A stretch of DNA of 64,000 bases, from contig NZ_NFMA01000004.1 in assembly GCF_002161175.1 (NCBI RefSeq), forward strand, positions 62,001 through 126,000, given 5' to 3'. Under the pieces are notes generated by a model. It ran no database searches. It was not told where the DNA came from and was given only the letters and a program-made list of their open reading frames with translations. The position numbers and the translations under genes are program-made. This DNA is from Flavonifractor sp. An100. GTDB lineage: Bacteria; Bacillota; Clostridia; Oscillospirales; Oscillospiraceae. Positions 32,086-40,501 of this stretch are shown in pieces. The first letter of the stretch is position 1. Each line of letters opens with the position of its first letter.

Positions 32086-32120
32086 ATAAACCCGGGACCA
32101 TGGAATGGTCCCGGGTTTAT
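32086..32120. terminator. Bidirectional terminator between the XRE gene and the aminopeptidase gene
   Basis: A 16-bp perfect stem (32086-32101 with 32105-32120) with a 3-nt loop. The minus-strand tail TTTATTTTTG is the stronger one; the plus tail is less T-rich. Confidence 0.85.
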
Positions 32121-32129
32121 GCATATTCT

Positions 32130-33542
32130 TTACTTTGCTTCGTAAACCGCCTTCATGCCCTTGTAGGTCATATAGCAGTCCAGCTTACCCACCGTCTCAA
32201 AGGGGGCGTGCATGGACAGCACCGGCACGCCGGCGTCCAGGGTGTCGATATCCCGCTCGGCCATGTAGACGGCAACCGTGCCGCCGCCGCCCGCGTCCAC
32301 CTTGCCCAGCTCGGCCATCTGCCAGACCACATTGGCCATGTCCAGCACCCGCCGGGCATAGGCCACCACCTCTGCCGAAGCATCAGAAGCCCCGGACTTG
32401 CCCCGGGCTCCGGTGTATTTGCACAGTCCCATGCCGTAGTTGACAAAGGCGCTGTTGCGCTTCTCATACACATCGGCAAAGTTGGGGTCATACGCCGCCG
32501 TCACATCGGCGGAGAGACAGAAGGACTTCTCGTAGCACACCCGGGGCAGTACCCCCTGACCAGCACACAGGTCGGCCATAAAGGTGTCGAAAGCCGCCGA
32601 CTTCATACCGGTGACGCCCTCAGAGCCGATCTCCTCCTTATCCGCCAGCATGCAGATGGCTGTGCGCTCCGGCACATCCAGCTGCAGCAGAGCCGCCAAG
32701 GCCGCATAGGCGCATACCCGGTCATCGTGGCCGTAGGCACCGATCATAGAGCGGTCAAAGCCAATATCACAGGCGGAGAAGGCCGGGACAGCCGACAGCT
32801 CAGCGGAGATAAAATCGTCCTCCACAATGCCGTACTTCCGGTTGAGCAGCTCCAGCACGGACAGCTTCACCCGGTCGCTGCCCTCATCGTCGGCCAGAGG
32901 ACGGCTGCCTACCAGAATGTTCAGGCTCTCACCCGGAATGGCCTCGCCCAGCGCCTTCTTGGACTGCTCCGAACCCAGGTGGGGCAGCAGATCGTCAATG
33001 GTGAAGAGGGGATCTCCCTCCCCGTTACCCACCGACACCCGGATCACCTGGCCGCTCTTCAGTGCCACCACACCATGAAGCTCCAGAGGGATGGTCACCC
33101 ACTGATATTTCCGCAGGCCGCCATAGTAATGGGTTTTCAAAAAAGCCAGCTCGTCGCTCTCATACAGGGGATTCTGCTTCAAATCCAGGCGGGGAGAGTC
33201 AATATGGGCCGCTCCGATGTTCACGCCCTCCTCCAGGCCCTTTCGGCCCATAACCGCCAGCATGATGGCTTTTCCACGGTTCACCCGGTACACCTTATCC
33301 CCAGGCTTCAGCTCCATACCCCGGGCATAGGGGCGGAACCCCGCATTCTCCGCCAGGGCAATGGTACGGTCCACACACTCCCGCTCCGTCTTGCCAGCGT
33401 CCAAAAACTGCTTGTAGCCCGTACAGTAGGCCTCCATAGCCTCCAGCTCCCCAGGCAGCAGCCGGTCATAGCCGTTCTTTTTCTGGCTGCTCAGAGCTTT
33501 CCGCAGCTGCTCACCCCGAGTCAGCTCCTTGGTTTCATCCAT
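32130..33542 (-). CDS. M18 family zinc aminopeptidase
   Basis: M18 enzymes remove N-terminal residues, often acidic or apolar ones, from peptides in the cytoplasm, as a large tetrahedral complex with two metal ions. Metal-binding blocks are visible: GAAHIDSPRLDLKQNPL, DDRVCAYAALAAL, ADKEEIGSEG with the catalytic Glu pair, and near the end PVLSMHAPFETVGKLD. The 470 residues match the bacterial M18 form. It is 20 bp downstream of coaE and probably ends that operon at the terminator 32086-32120. Confidence 0.93.
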   Translation of the reverse strand: MDETKELTRGEQLRKALSSQKKNGYDRLLPGELEAMEAYCTGYKQFLDAGKTERECVDRTIALAENAGFRPYARGMELKPGDKVYRVNRGKAIMLAVMGRKGLEEGVNIGAAHIDSPRLDLKQNPLYESDELAFLKTHYYGGLRKYQWVTIPLELHGVVALKSGQVIRVSVGNGEGDPLFTIDDLLPHLGSEQSKKALGEAIPGESLNILVGSRPLADDEGSDRVKLSVLELLNRKYGIVEDDFISAELSAVPAFSACDIGFDRSMIGAYGHDDRVCAYAALAALLQLDVPERTAICMLADKEEIGSEGVTGMKSAAFDTFMADLCAGQGVLPRVCYEKSFCLSADVTAAYDPNFADVYEKRNSAFVNYGMGLCKYTGARGKSGASDASAEVVAYARRVLDMANVVWQMAELGKVDAGGGGTVAVYMAERDIDTLDAGVPVLSMHAPFETVGKLDCYMTYKGMKAVYEAK

Positions 33543-33562
33543 TGAAAAAACCTCCTTTTTGC

Positions 33563-34168
33563 CTATTGTATGTTGTTCCTCAAAATCGATTCAAACAGCG
33601 CCCGGGACCGGGCCGCAAATTCCTCCGCTCCGGCGCAGTCGTTGAAAAGTGTATAGTCACAGCCGGTTTGGAAATAGTCGTCGCTCTTTTGGGCCCGGAC
33701 CCGGGACCAGGCGTATTCCTCCGAAATGCCCTCCCGGGCCATGATCCGCCGTACCCGCACCTCCGGAGGTGCCAAAACGGCTACCGTGGCGGTGCACTGG
33801 TTCTTCAGCTGGCTCTCCAACAGGCCGATGGCATCGATGGCCACCAATGTTTTTCCATCTGCCTGGTACTGCTCCACCAAGGCGTGGGTCCTGTCTACCG
33901 TAGCCCGCTGGGCAATGGCGTTGAGCTGTTCCAACTTCGCCCGGTCCCCAAACACGATGGTCCCCAGCTTCTTTCGATCGATGGACCCGCTCTCATCCCG
34001 GAGAGGCCCAAAGGCATCTTCCAGATAGCTCTGTAAAGTAAAATTACTTTCCAGTAATTCATGGTAGACCTGGTCGCAGTCAATGACCGCTCCCCCCAGC
34101 TTTTTGATCTCACCCAAGGCGGTGGTCTTCCCTGCGCCGGTGGGCCCGGTGATTCCGATGATGGTCAT
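33563..34168 (-). CDS. coaE: Dephospho-CoA kinase
   Basis: CoaE phosphorylates dephospho-CoA, the last step of coenzyme A synthesis. The P-loop GITGPTGAGKTTAL starts at residue 5, VIDCDQVYHELL follows with the catalytic Asp, and the lid region contains RIMAREGISEEYAWSR. At 201 residues it has normal length. It follows the TsaC-like gene by 82 bp; a GTG/TTG start is not needed since ATG 34168 is well placed. Confidence 0.95.
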   Translation of the reverse strand: MTIIGITGPTGAGKTTALGEIKKLGGAVIDCDQVYHELLESNFTLQSYLEDAFGPLRDESGSIDRKKLGTIVFGDRAKLEQLNAIAQRATVDRTHALVEQYQADGKTLVAIDAIGLLESQLKNQCTATVAVLAPPEVRVRRIMAREGISEEYAWSRVRAQKSDDYFQTGCDYTLFNDCAGAEEFAARSRALFESILRNNIQ

Positions 34169-34250
34169 ACGAACATCTCCTCATTTTTACTCAAACAGCT
34201 TCCGCACCGGGTCCGAAAAGAGCTATCTCAACCAAATGCAAAGTACAGGA

Positions 34251-35276
34251 TCACACCTGGATGATATGGAACCCTGCGGCCTTATTCAGCCGGTTGGTAA
34301 TGGCAAGACCAATGCCGGAATCGTCCGGACACTGTGCCCAGATGGCGGTCACCTGGGTGTGGTCAAACTGGCGCAGAGCGTCAAAAATATGCCGGGCCTG
34401 TTCCTCTTTGTCTCCAGCCGGGCCCAGGTCCATGACAGGCCTCGTCTCAGACTGTCTCGTGAACAGGGGCAAAAACTCGTCAAAGCAGATGACCCCATCC
34501 TCCGCAGCGGCATGGGACGCGATGTAAGCAGCGCTCTTGGCTGGCTCTCCGGTCACCACGGTCACCGGAGCCTTGGGGGCATAATGGCGGTATTTCATTC
34601 CGGGGGCTTTTGGCTTCTCCCCCGCCGTCATCAGCCGGGTGACTGCCTGATCCACCACGACCTCGCCCAATACGCTCTCCAACTGCTCCAGGGTAATGCC
34701 GCCGGGACGAAGCAAACGGGGCGGTGTGCAGGTCAGATCAATGATGGTGGACTCCACCCCCACCGAACAGGGACCTCCATCCACAATGGCTTCAATTTTT
34801 CCGTCCATATCCTCCAGCATATGCCCAGCTGTGGTGGGACTGGGCCGGCCAGAGGTGTTTCCAGAGGGAGCAGCCACCGGCACATCCGCCAGACGGATGA
34901 TCTCTCGGCACACCGGATGGGCAGGACAGCGCATGCCCACGGTATCCAATCCTGCCGTCACTACATCGGGGATCAGGGGCTTCCGTCTTAAAATCATGGT
35001 CATAGGACCGGGCCAAAACCGTTCTGCCAGATCCCAGGCGCATGGGGGGATCTCCTGACAGTAACGTTCCAGCCAAGAGGCCTCCGGGATATGAAGAATC
35101 AACGGATTGTCCTGGGGGCGGCCCTTGGCTTGGAAGATATGCCCCACCGCCTCGGAGTTCAGTCCATCTGAACCCAGGCCATATACCGTCTCCGTAGGGA
35201 TACCCACCAGGCCCCCCGCACGGAGAATTTCAGCGGCCTGGCGGACATCATTGGTTGTCAACTGTTTTGTAATCAA
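34251..35276 (-). CDS. tsaC: Threonylcarbamoyl-AMP synthase (Sua5/YwlC type)
   Basis: This enzyme makes threonylcarbamoyl-AMP from threonine, bicarbonate and ATP for t6A modification of tRNA; the later enzymes need TsaB, TsaE and TsaD. The YrdC domain has GIPTETVYGLGSDG, FQAKGRPQDNPLILHI, FWPGPMTMIL, VAAPSGNTSGRPSPT, and VESTIIDLT. A linker with PKAPGMKYRHYAP leads into the C-terminal Sua5 domain, giving 341 residues. I place the start at TTG 35276, with GAGGAG 9 nt upstream and directly after the GNAT stop; an ATG at 35303 lies inside that gene. TsaB and TsaE are encoded about 8.5 kb away in this window. Confidence 0.94.
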   Translation of the reverse strand: MITKQLTTNDVRQAAEILRAGGLVGIPTETVYGLGSDGLNSEAVGHIFQAKGRPQDNPLILHIPEASWLERYCQEIPPCAWDLAERFWPGPMTMILRRKPLIPDVVTAGLDTVGMRCPAHPVCREIIRLADVPVAAPSGNTSGRPSPTTAGHMLEDMDGKIEAIVDGGPCSVGVESTIIDLTCTPPRLLRPGGITLEQLESVLGEVVVDQAVTRLMTAGEKPKAPGMKYRHYAPKAPVTVVTGEPAKSAAYIASHAAAEDGVICFDEFLPLFTRQSETRPVMDLGPAGDKEEQARHIFDALRQFDHTQVTAIWAQCPDDSGIGLAITNRLNKAAGFHIIQV

Positions 35277-35278
35277 AG

Positions 35279-35836
35279 TTAGGACTCCTCTTTCTCGCTC
35301 CATACCGTTTTTCCTTCTGGCCGCTCATGACGGCTGACAGAAAAAATGAGATGGGGCATATCCATACCGTAGTAGTGCTTCACAAAGCTCCCACGGACCG
35401 TCATACCATTTCGTCGGGCGACCGCCTGGGAAGGCAGGTTATTGTCCCGGATGATGGAATATACTTCCTCAAACCCTAAGATTTCAAAGGCGTAGTCCCG
35501 ACAGGCACGGGCTGCCTCCGTGGCATAGCCCTTGTGCCAGGCCGCCCGTTCCAGCAAATAGCCCACCTCGGGCACCTGACGTCCGTCTCCCAGACTCTGC
35601 CAGGACAGCCCACACTGGCCCACCATAACTCCGGTTTCTTTTTCCACCACCGCCCACAGGCCAAAGCCGTCCCGGCGGTAGCGCTCCTGCTGCCGGCGCA
35701 GCCACTCCCAGGCCTCCTCATCGGGAAAGGCATGTTCATAGGCATACATCACCTGGGCATCCTGGAGCATACGGCACAGGGCAGGAAAATCCCCGTCCGT
35801 CATCTCCCGCAGCCCCAGGCGCTCTGTCTCTACCAT
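35279..35836 (-). CDS. GNAT family N-acetyltransferase, RimJ/RimL-like
   Basis: This should transfer an acetyl group from acetyl-CoA to an amine, often the N-terminus of a protein. The fold markers are ETERLGLREMTDGDF at the N-terminus, PEVGYLLERAAWHKGYATEA carrying the acetyl-CoA loop, and NLPSQAVARRNGM. The acceptor is not known. I start at ATG 35836 (185 residues), which fits the family start; an in-frame GTG at 35848 overlaps the upstream stop. It is sandwiched between a HAD phosphatase and tsaC with near-zero spacing, so it is in the same operon. Confidence 0.88.
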   Translation of the reverse strand: MVETERLGLREMTDGDFPALCRMLQDAQVMYAYEHAFPDEEAWEWLRRQQERYRRDGFGLWAVVEKETGVMVGQCGLSWQSLGDGRQVPEVGYLLERAAWHKGYATEAARACRDYAFEILGFEEVYSIIRDNNLPSQAVARRNGMTVRGSFVKHYYGMDMPHLIFSVSRHERPEGKTVWSEKEES

Positions 35837-35840
35837 CCAC

Positions 35841-36497
35841 TTATCCACGGCCCAGCACCAGCTCTGTCAAAGCCCGGGGATCAGACACCACAAAATCCGC
35901 TCCCTCCGCCTCCAGCTCCTCCCGAGTACGGAAGCCCCAGAGCACTCCGCAGCTAGTCAGACCGCCGTTTTTCGCGGTACGAATATCCACATTGCTGTCT
36001 CCCACAAAAAGGGTGCTCTCCGCCTTGGCGCCAATGCGCTCCATCAGGCGGTGCAGCAGTGTGGGGTCAGGCTTGGTGGGTACATCGGGCAGCGCCCCCT
36101 GCACCACCGGAAACAGGCCGGGGTAATAGTGCTCCACCACCGGACCGGCCATCTGGTCCGCCTTATTGGACAGCACCGCTACGCAAACTCCTCCGTCCTT
36201 CATCGCCTTCACGGCCTCCGGAACGCCGGGATAGGGGGCGGTTTTATCCTCCTTATGTGCGTCATAATAGGGCATGAACTCCCCCAACACCTGGCGGACT
36301 CCCTCCGGGGTTCGCCAGTCCTGAGGAACAAACCGCTCGGCCAGCTTGGTCATTCCGTTGCCCACAAAATATTTGTATTCCTCCACCGTGTGGGTGGGCC
36401 AGCCGTGGAGCTTGGCTACATGGTTGCAGGCATCGGCCAGGTCATCAATGGTATTGAGCAGGGTGCCGTCCAGGTCGAAGATCACATGGGTATACAT
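35841..36497 (-). CDS. HAD family hydrolase, phosphoglycolate phosphatase-like
   Basis: The N-terminal FDLDGTLLNT motif holds the nucleophilic and acid/base Asp residues, followed by an alpha-helical cap (about residues 18-80, class C1). VLSNKAD gives motif II, the Lys of PTKPDPTLLH motif III, and FVGDSNVDIRTAKNGG motif IV. The 218 residues and the cap fit the Gph branch, which clears 2-phosphoglycolate formed in DNA repair, but related enzymes use other sugar phosphates, so the substrate is not sure. It lies directly upstream of the GNAT gene. Confidence 0.88.
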   Translation of the reverse strand: MYTHVIFDLDGTLLNTIDDLADACNHVAKLHGWPTHTVEEYKYFVGNGMTKLAERFVPQDWRTPEGVRQVLGEFMPYYDAHKEDKTAPYPGVPEAVKAMKDGGVCVAVLSNKADQMAGPVVEHYYPGLFPVVQGALPDVPTKPDPTLLHRLMERIGAKAESTLFVGDSNVDIRTAKNGGLTSCGVLWGFRTREELEAEGADFVVSDPRALTELVLGRG

Positions 36498-36511
36498 GGT
36501 TCCTCGCCCCT

Positions 36512-36772
36512 TTACTCAAAAATCCCGATCTCCATGCCGCCGATCTCCACCTTGGTGCTGGGGGCAAAACCGGCGCGCTGGAGATAGGCCTTCACCGCCA
36601 TCTGCGCATACTTGGGGTTGACCTTTTCATCCTCAAGGTCCAGGTCCAGCCGGTGCCCGGCCTCGCCGCCGCAGACCACGCCGTGGTCGTCCAGCACCTC
36701 GTTAAGCTCTCCTACCACATCTTCCAGGCTCTTCCCCTGAGGCAGTGCCTCATAGTGAATAAATAAATCCAT
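36512..36772 (-). CDS. Small conserved hypothetical protein
   Basis: I do not recognise a family for this 86-residue acidic protein. It has no membrane segment and no cysteine pair; the single CGG at about 35 is not a metal site. The pattern of alternating charged helices and a C-terminal beta-like VEIGGMEIGIF suggests a small alpha/beta cytoplasmic protein. It is 14 bp upstream of the HAD phosphatase gene and 45 bp downstream of prfA, so it is in the operon. Good codon use and spacing argue that it is real. Confidence 0.7.
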   Translation of the reverse strand: MDLFIHYEALPQGKSLEDVVGELNEVLDDHGVVCGGEAGHRLDLDLEDEKVNPKYAQMAVKAYLQRAGFAPSTKVEIGGMEIGIFE

Positions 36773-36817
36773 TGATTTTGTTCTCCTTTTCTGTATTGTT
36801 TGGCCTTCCCGGACCGT

Positions 36818-37879
36818 TTACTGCTCCGACTGCTTCAGCCGCTCCGCCTGGTCGGCGGCGGCCAGAGCGTCAATGAGTTCATCCAGTTCCCCGTCCATCA
36901 CATGGTCAATTTTATACAGGGTCAGGCCAATCCGGTGGTCGGTGACCCGGCCCTGAGGGAAATTATAGGTGCGGATCCGTTCATTGCGCATCCCAGTTCC
37001 CACCTGGCCGCGCCGCTCGGCGGTATACTCGCTGGAAATTTTCTCCTGCTCGGCCTCATAGAGCCGGGAGGCCAAAATCCGCATGGCCTTATCCCGGTTC
37101 TGGAACTGACTGCGCTCCTGCTGGCACTCCACCACCGTCCCGGTGGGATGGTGAATGAGCCGCACGGCGGACGAGGTTTTGTTCACGTGCTGCCCCCCCG
37201 CTCCGGAGGAGCGGAACACCTGCATTTCAATATCCGCGGGGTTAATCTGTACGTCCACCGCCTCCATCTCCGGCAGCACAGCCACCGTGGCGGTGGAGGT
37301 ATGGATGCGGCCGCCGGACTCCGTCTCCGGAACCCGCTGCACCCGGTGGACCCCGCTTTCAAACTTCAGGCGGGAGTAGGCGCCCTCCCCTTCGATTGTA
37401 AAGGAGATTTCCTTTATTCCACCTAATTCCGTTTCACTCACGGAGTCTACCTCCGTGTGCCAGCGGCGGCTCTCGGCATACATGGAATACATCCGGTACA
37501 GGGAGTGGGCAAACAGGGCTGCCTCCTCCCCTCCCACCCCCGCCCGAATCTCCACAATGACGTTTTTCCCGTCGTTGGGGTCCTTGGGCAGCAGGAGAAT
37601 TTGCAGCTCCCGCTCCAGGCGTTCCAGGTCTTCCAGCGCCTGCTGGTACTCCTCTTGGGCCAGCTCCTTCATCTCCGGATCGGACAGCAGCTCCTTCGCC
37701 TGGTCCCGGGCCTGTTTGGTCCTCTGATACGCCCGGAAGGTGTCCACCAGGGGCTGCAGCTGGGTCTGCTCCTTATTCAGTTGCGCCACCTGGGCCGGGT
37801 CCTCATAGGTCTCCGGCGCCGCCAGGCGAGCCTCAATCTGGCTGTATCGGGCCTCAATTGCTATCAGCTTGTCCAGCAT
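36818..37879 (-). CDS. prfA: Peptide chain release factor 1
   Basis: RF1 ends translation at UAA and UAG. The GGQ motif is in RSSGAGGQHVNKTSSAVRL, and HRVQRVPETESGGRIHTS holds the stop-codon reader as P-E-T, matching the PxT pattern of RF1 and not the SPF of RF2. The 353 residues match RF1. Its usual partner prmC is not next to it. It lies between the YdcF gene and the small unknown in a long minus-strand run. Confidence 0.97.
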   Translation of the reverse strand: MLDKLIAIEARYSQIEARLAAPETYEDPAQVAQLNKEQTQLQPLVDTFRAYQRTKQARDQAKELLSDPEMKELAQEEYQQALEDLERLERELQILLLPKDPNDGKNVIVEIRAGVGGEEAALFAHSLYRMYSMYAESRRWHTEVDSVSETELGGIKEISFTIEGEGAYSRLKFESGVHRVQRVPETESGGRIHTSTATVAVLPEMEAVDVQINPADIEMQVFRSSGAGGQHVNKTSSAVRLIHHPTGTVVECQQERSQFQNRDKAMRILASRLYEAEQEKISSEYTAERRGQVGTGMRNERIRTYNFPQGRVTDHRIGLTLYKIDHVMDGELDELIDALAAADQAERLKQSEQ

Positions 37880-37933
37880 AGGGACCTCCTGTCAAGGAAA
37901 TGTTTGGCGGTTTTCCGCGGGGCTTCCGCCCAA

Positions 37934-38569
37934 TCACCGGTCAAAGAGGAAGGACTTGACCAGAGCCAGGGGCTCCCGAATGTACATCCCCATCCGGGAG
38001 GCGAAATGGCTGGAGGGGGCAGCCAATGTGGAGACCTCCTCAAAGCCTGCCCGCTCCGCCAGCATCCGGGCCCGGGTGAGATGGAAGCCATTGGATACCA
38101 CCACCACCTGGGTCTGCTCCAGATCATATCCCACTTCTTCCAGCAGCTGAGCGGTATATTGAAAGTTTTGGGCAGTGTTATGGGACTCCTCCTCCAACAA
38201 GATGTCCTCCTCCGCCACACCGCGCTCTATCAGGTAATCCGCCATGGCCCGGGCCTCTGTGGTAGGCTCATCCGGCCCCTGGCCCCCAGAGACCACAATG
38301 GTGAGATCCGGATTCGTCCCCAAATAGGACAGAGCCTTATCCAAGCGGTCCTGAAGCAGAATGGAAGGGCCATAGTCCTTCACCTGGCAGCCTAGGATCA
38401 CCATGACCTGAGGCTGACCTTGAATGTGGTCATAGGACCCCGCCAGCACCGCACCAAGCAGTGCTCCAAAGGTGACCACACCTGCCAGCACCAGCGCCAG
38501 AACCGCCTTGAACCAGGCTGGGTAGCGTCTGCCTTTATAACTGGCCACTTCAATCGCTCGTCTCTTCAT
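37934..38569 (-). CDS. YdcF/SanA-like DUF218 membrane protein
   Basis: The protein has one membrane helix (about residues 21-44) after a basic N-terminus, so its DUF218 domain is placed outside. The domain shows MVILGCQVKDYGPSILLQDRL, IVVSGGQGPDEPTTEA, LLEEESHNTAQNFQYT and VVVSNGFHLTRARMLAERAG, which are typical. Family members are linked to cell-envelope integrity, but no reaction is agreed. It overlaps the ABC-F gene by 4 bp (ATGA), so the two are translationally coupled. Confidence 0.87.
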   Translation of the reverse strand: MKRRAIEVASYKGRRYPAWFKAVLALVLAGVVTFGALLGAVLAGSYDHIQGQPQVMVILGCQVKDYGPSILLQDRLDKALSYLGTNPDLTIVVSGGQGPDEPTTEARAMADYLIERGVAEEDILLEEESHNTAQNFQYTAQLLEEVGYDLEQTQVVVVSNGFHLTRARMLAERAGFEEVSTLAAPSSHFASRMGMYIREPLALVKSFLFDR

Positions 38570-40467
38570 CCCCGCGCCTCCTCCAGCTCCGCAGACAAAG
38601 ACTCCCAGGTCCCGTACAACTTGAGAATTTCCTCCTCCAGGGCCTCCTTTTGCTCATAGAGCTCCTGGAGCTTCAGATAGTCCGAGGAGGCCTCTTCGAT
38701 CTGCTGGGTCAGCTCATACATGCGCTCCTCAGCCTTGCCCACCGCACGCTCAGCGGCAGCCACCTCTTTTTCCAGGTTTTTCGTGCCCCCGGGGCGCTTG
38801 GGTTTTTCCTTTTTGGGCTCCTCTTTCACCGCTTTGGTCGGAGACGCAGCCAGCTGTCGCTGGCGCTGCCGGGCAGCCTGGTACTCCTGATAGGTTCCCT
38901 TAAAGTCGGTAATGTGCCCGTCCTCCAGCATCCAGATCCGGGTGGCAAAGCGATCAATGAAGTAGCGGTCATGGGAGACAAAGAGCAGATTGCCCTCATA
39001 TTCCTCCACCGCCTCCTCGATCCACTCCCGGCTCTGGATATCCAGGTGGTTGGTGGGCTCGTCCAAAATCAGCAGATTGATTTTGGCGTCCATCAGCATA
39101 CACAGCCGCAGCCGGGACTGCTCCCCGCCGGAAAGAGCGGAGACCGGCTTGAACACATCCTCTCCCCGGAACTTGAAGGCGGCCAGCCGGTTTCGGGCCG
39201 TCTGAGCCGTGCAGTCTAGCTCGTAGAGCATGGTATCCACCAGCGAGCGCTCTGGATGCTCAAAATGAATGATCTGGGGCAGGTAACCGATTTTCACTGT
39301 GGGACCCAGGCGGAGCTTTCCTCCGTCCGGCTCCTCCTCCCCCATGAGGATTTTCAGCAGGGTGGATTTGCCCGTTCCGTTATCTCCCAGCAGGGCAATG
39401 CGCTCGCCCCCCTCCACCTCCAGATTCACCTCAGAGAAGAGCATGCGGTCCCCAAAGGATTTGGACAGATTTTTGATGGTGAGTACCTCGTCCCCACGGA
39501 ACTCCCGCTCCCCAAAGCGCACCTCCATCTTTCGCTCCCGCTTGGGACGATCGGTGGTGCGCATACGCTCAATCCGTTTTTCCATGGACTGGGCCCGCTT
39601 GAAGGTCTTGTCCATACCGGAATAGGCCCATGTACGCAGCTGCTCAGCCGCCTTCTCCAGCTGCTGGATTTTAGCCTGTTCCTTCTCATACTGCTTTAGC
39701 TTCTCCTCGTACCGCCGTTCCTTCTCCACGGCGTAGAAGCTGTAATTTCCGGAATAGAACTCCGCCCTACCCTCCTGGATTTCAATGACCCGCTGGACCA
39801 CCTTATCCAGAAAATACCGGTCATGGGAGACCGTCAGTACCGTGCCCTTAAATTTTTCCAGGTACTCCTCCAGCCACTCGGTAGCCCGCAGGTCCAGGTG
39901 GTTGGTAGGCTCGTCCAGCAGCAGGATGTCTGTGTCCTCCAGAATGAGCCGACCCAGGTTGACCCGGGTCTTCTCACCACCGGAAAGCTGGTCAAACAGC
40001 TGCTCCCGCATGGCTTGGGAGATGGACAGACCGCTGCACACCTTATTCTTGTTGATCTGGGTCTCGTAACCCCCGCCCATCTGGAAGGCGGAGGCCAGCT
40101 GGTCATACCGGGCCATACGGGCAGGGTCGTCCCCCTTCCCCATCTCCTCGGCCAGCTTGGTCATCTCTTCCTCCATGGCGTGGAGAGGGGCAAAGGCAGT
40201 TTCCAGCACATCCTCCACCGTATACCCGGCCGGATAGACGGGGATCTGGGAGATGAGACCCATGCGCTTGCCGGGGGCGGTGACAACCTCCCCCTCGTCA
40301 TAGTCTATGGCCCTCGTAAGGATGCGCAGCAAGGTGGTCTTGCCGCAGCCATTCGGCCCAAGCAAGCCCACCCGCTCCCCAGAGTCCACCTGAAAGGTGA
40401 GCCCATTTAAAATTTTGCTTCCAACCTCAAATTCTTTTACCAGGTTGGATACGGATATATCGATCAT
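38566..40467 (-). CDS. ABC-F family ATP-binding protein
   Basis: ABC-F proteins have two ATPase domains and no membrane part; most act on the ribosome, in translation rescue or antibiotic protection. Domain 1 has GLLGPNGCGKTTLLRIL, LSGGEKTRVNLGRLIL and LLLDEPTNHLD; domain 2 has ALLGDNGTGKSTLLKIL, LSGGEQSRLRLCMLM and LILDEPTNHLD. Between them (about 235-310) is the charged P-site linker. After domain 2 a Lys/Pro-rich stretch and coiled coil (about 530-633) follow. The exact subfamily is not clear; this form, with a C-terminal coiled coil, is common in Firmicutes (Uup/YdiF-like). Confidence 0.93.
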   Translation of the reverse strand: MIDISVSNLVKEFEVGSKILNGLTFQVDSGERVGLLGPNGCGKTTLLRILTRAIDYDEGEVVTAPGKRMGLISQIPVYPAGYTVEDVLETAFAPLHAMEEEMTKLAEEMGKGDDPARMARYDQLASAFQMGGGYETQINKNKVCSGLSISQAMREQLFDQLSGGEKTRVNLGRLILEDTDILLLDEPTNHLDLRATEWLEEYLEKFKGTVLTVSHDRYFLDKVVQRVIEIQEGRAEFYSGNYSFYAVEKERRYEEKLKQYEKEQAKIQQLEKAAEQLRTWAYSGMDKTFKRAQSMEKRIERMRTTDRPKRERKMEVRFGEREFRGDEVLTIKNLSKSFGDRMLFSEVNLEVEGGERIALLGDNGTGKSTLLKILMGEEEPDGGKLRLGPTVKIGYLPQIIHFEHPERSLVDTMLYELDCTAQTARNRLAAFKFRGEDVFKPVSALSGGEQSRLRLCMLMDAKINLLILDEPTNHLDIQSREWIEEAVEEYEGNLLFVSHDRYFIDRFATRIWMLEDGHITDFKGTYQEYQAARQRQRQLAASPTKAVKEEPKKEKPKRPGGTKNLEKEVAAAERAVGKAEERMYELTQQIEEASSDYLKLQELYEQKEALEEEILKLYGTWESLSAELEEARG

Positions 40468-40501
40468 ATTGTCCTCTTCTGTGTCAACCGCCCTGTCTGG
40501 C

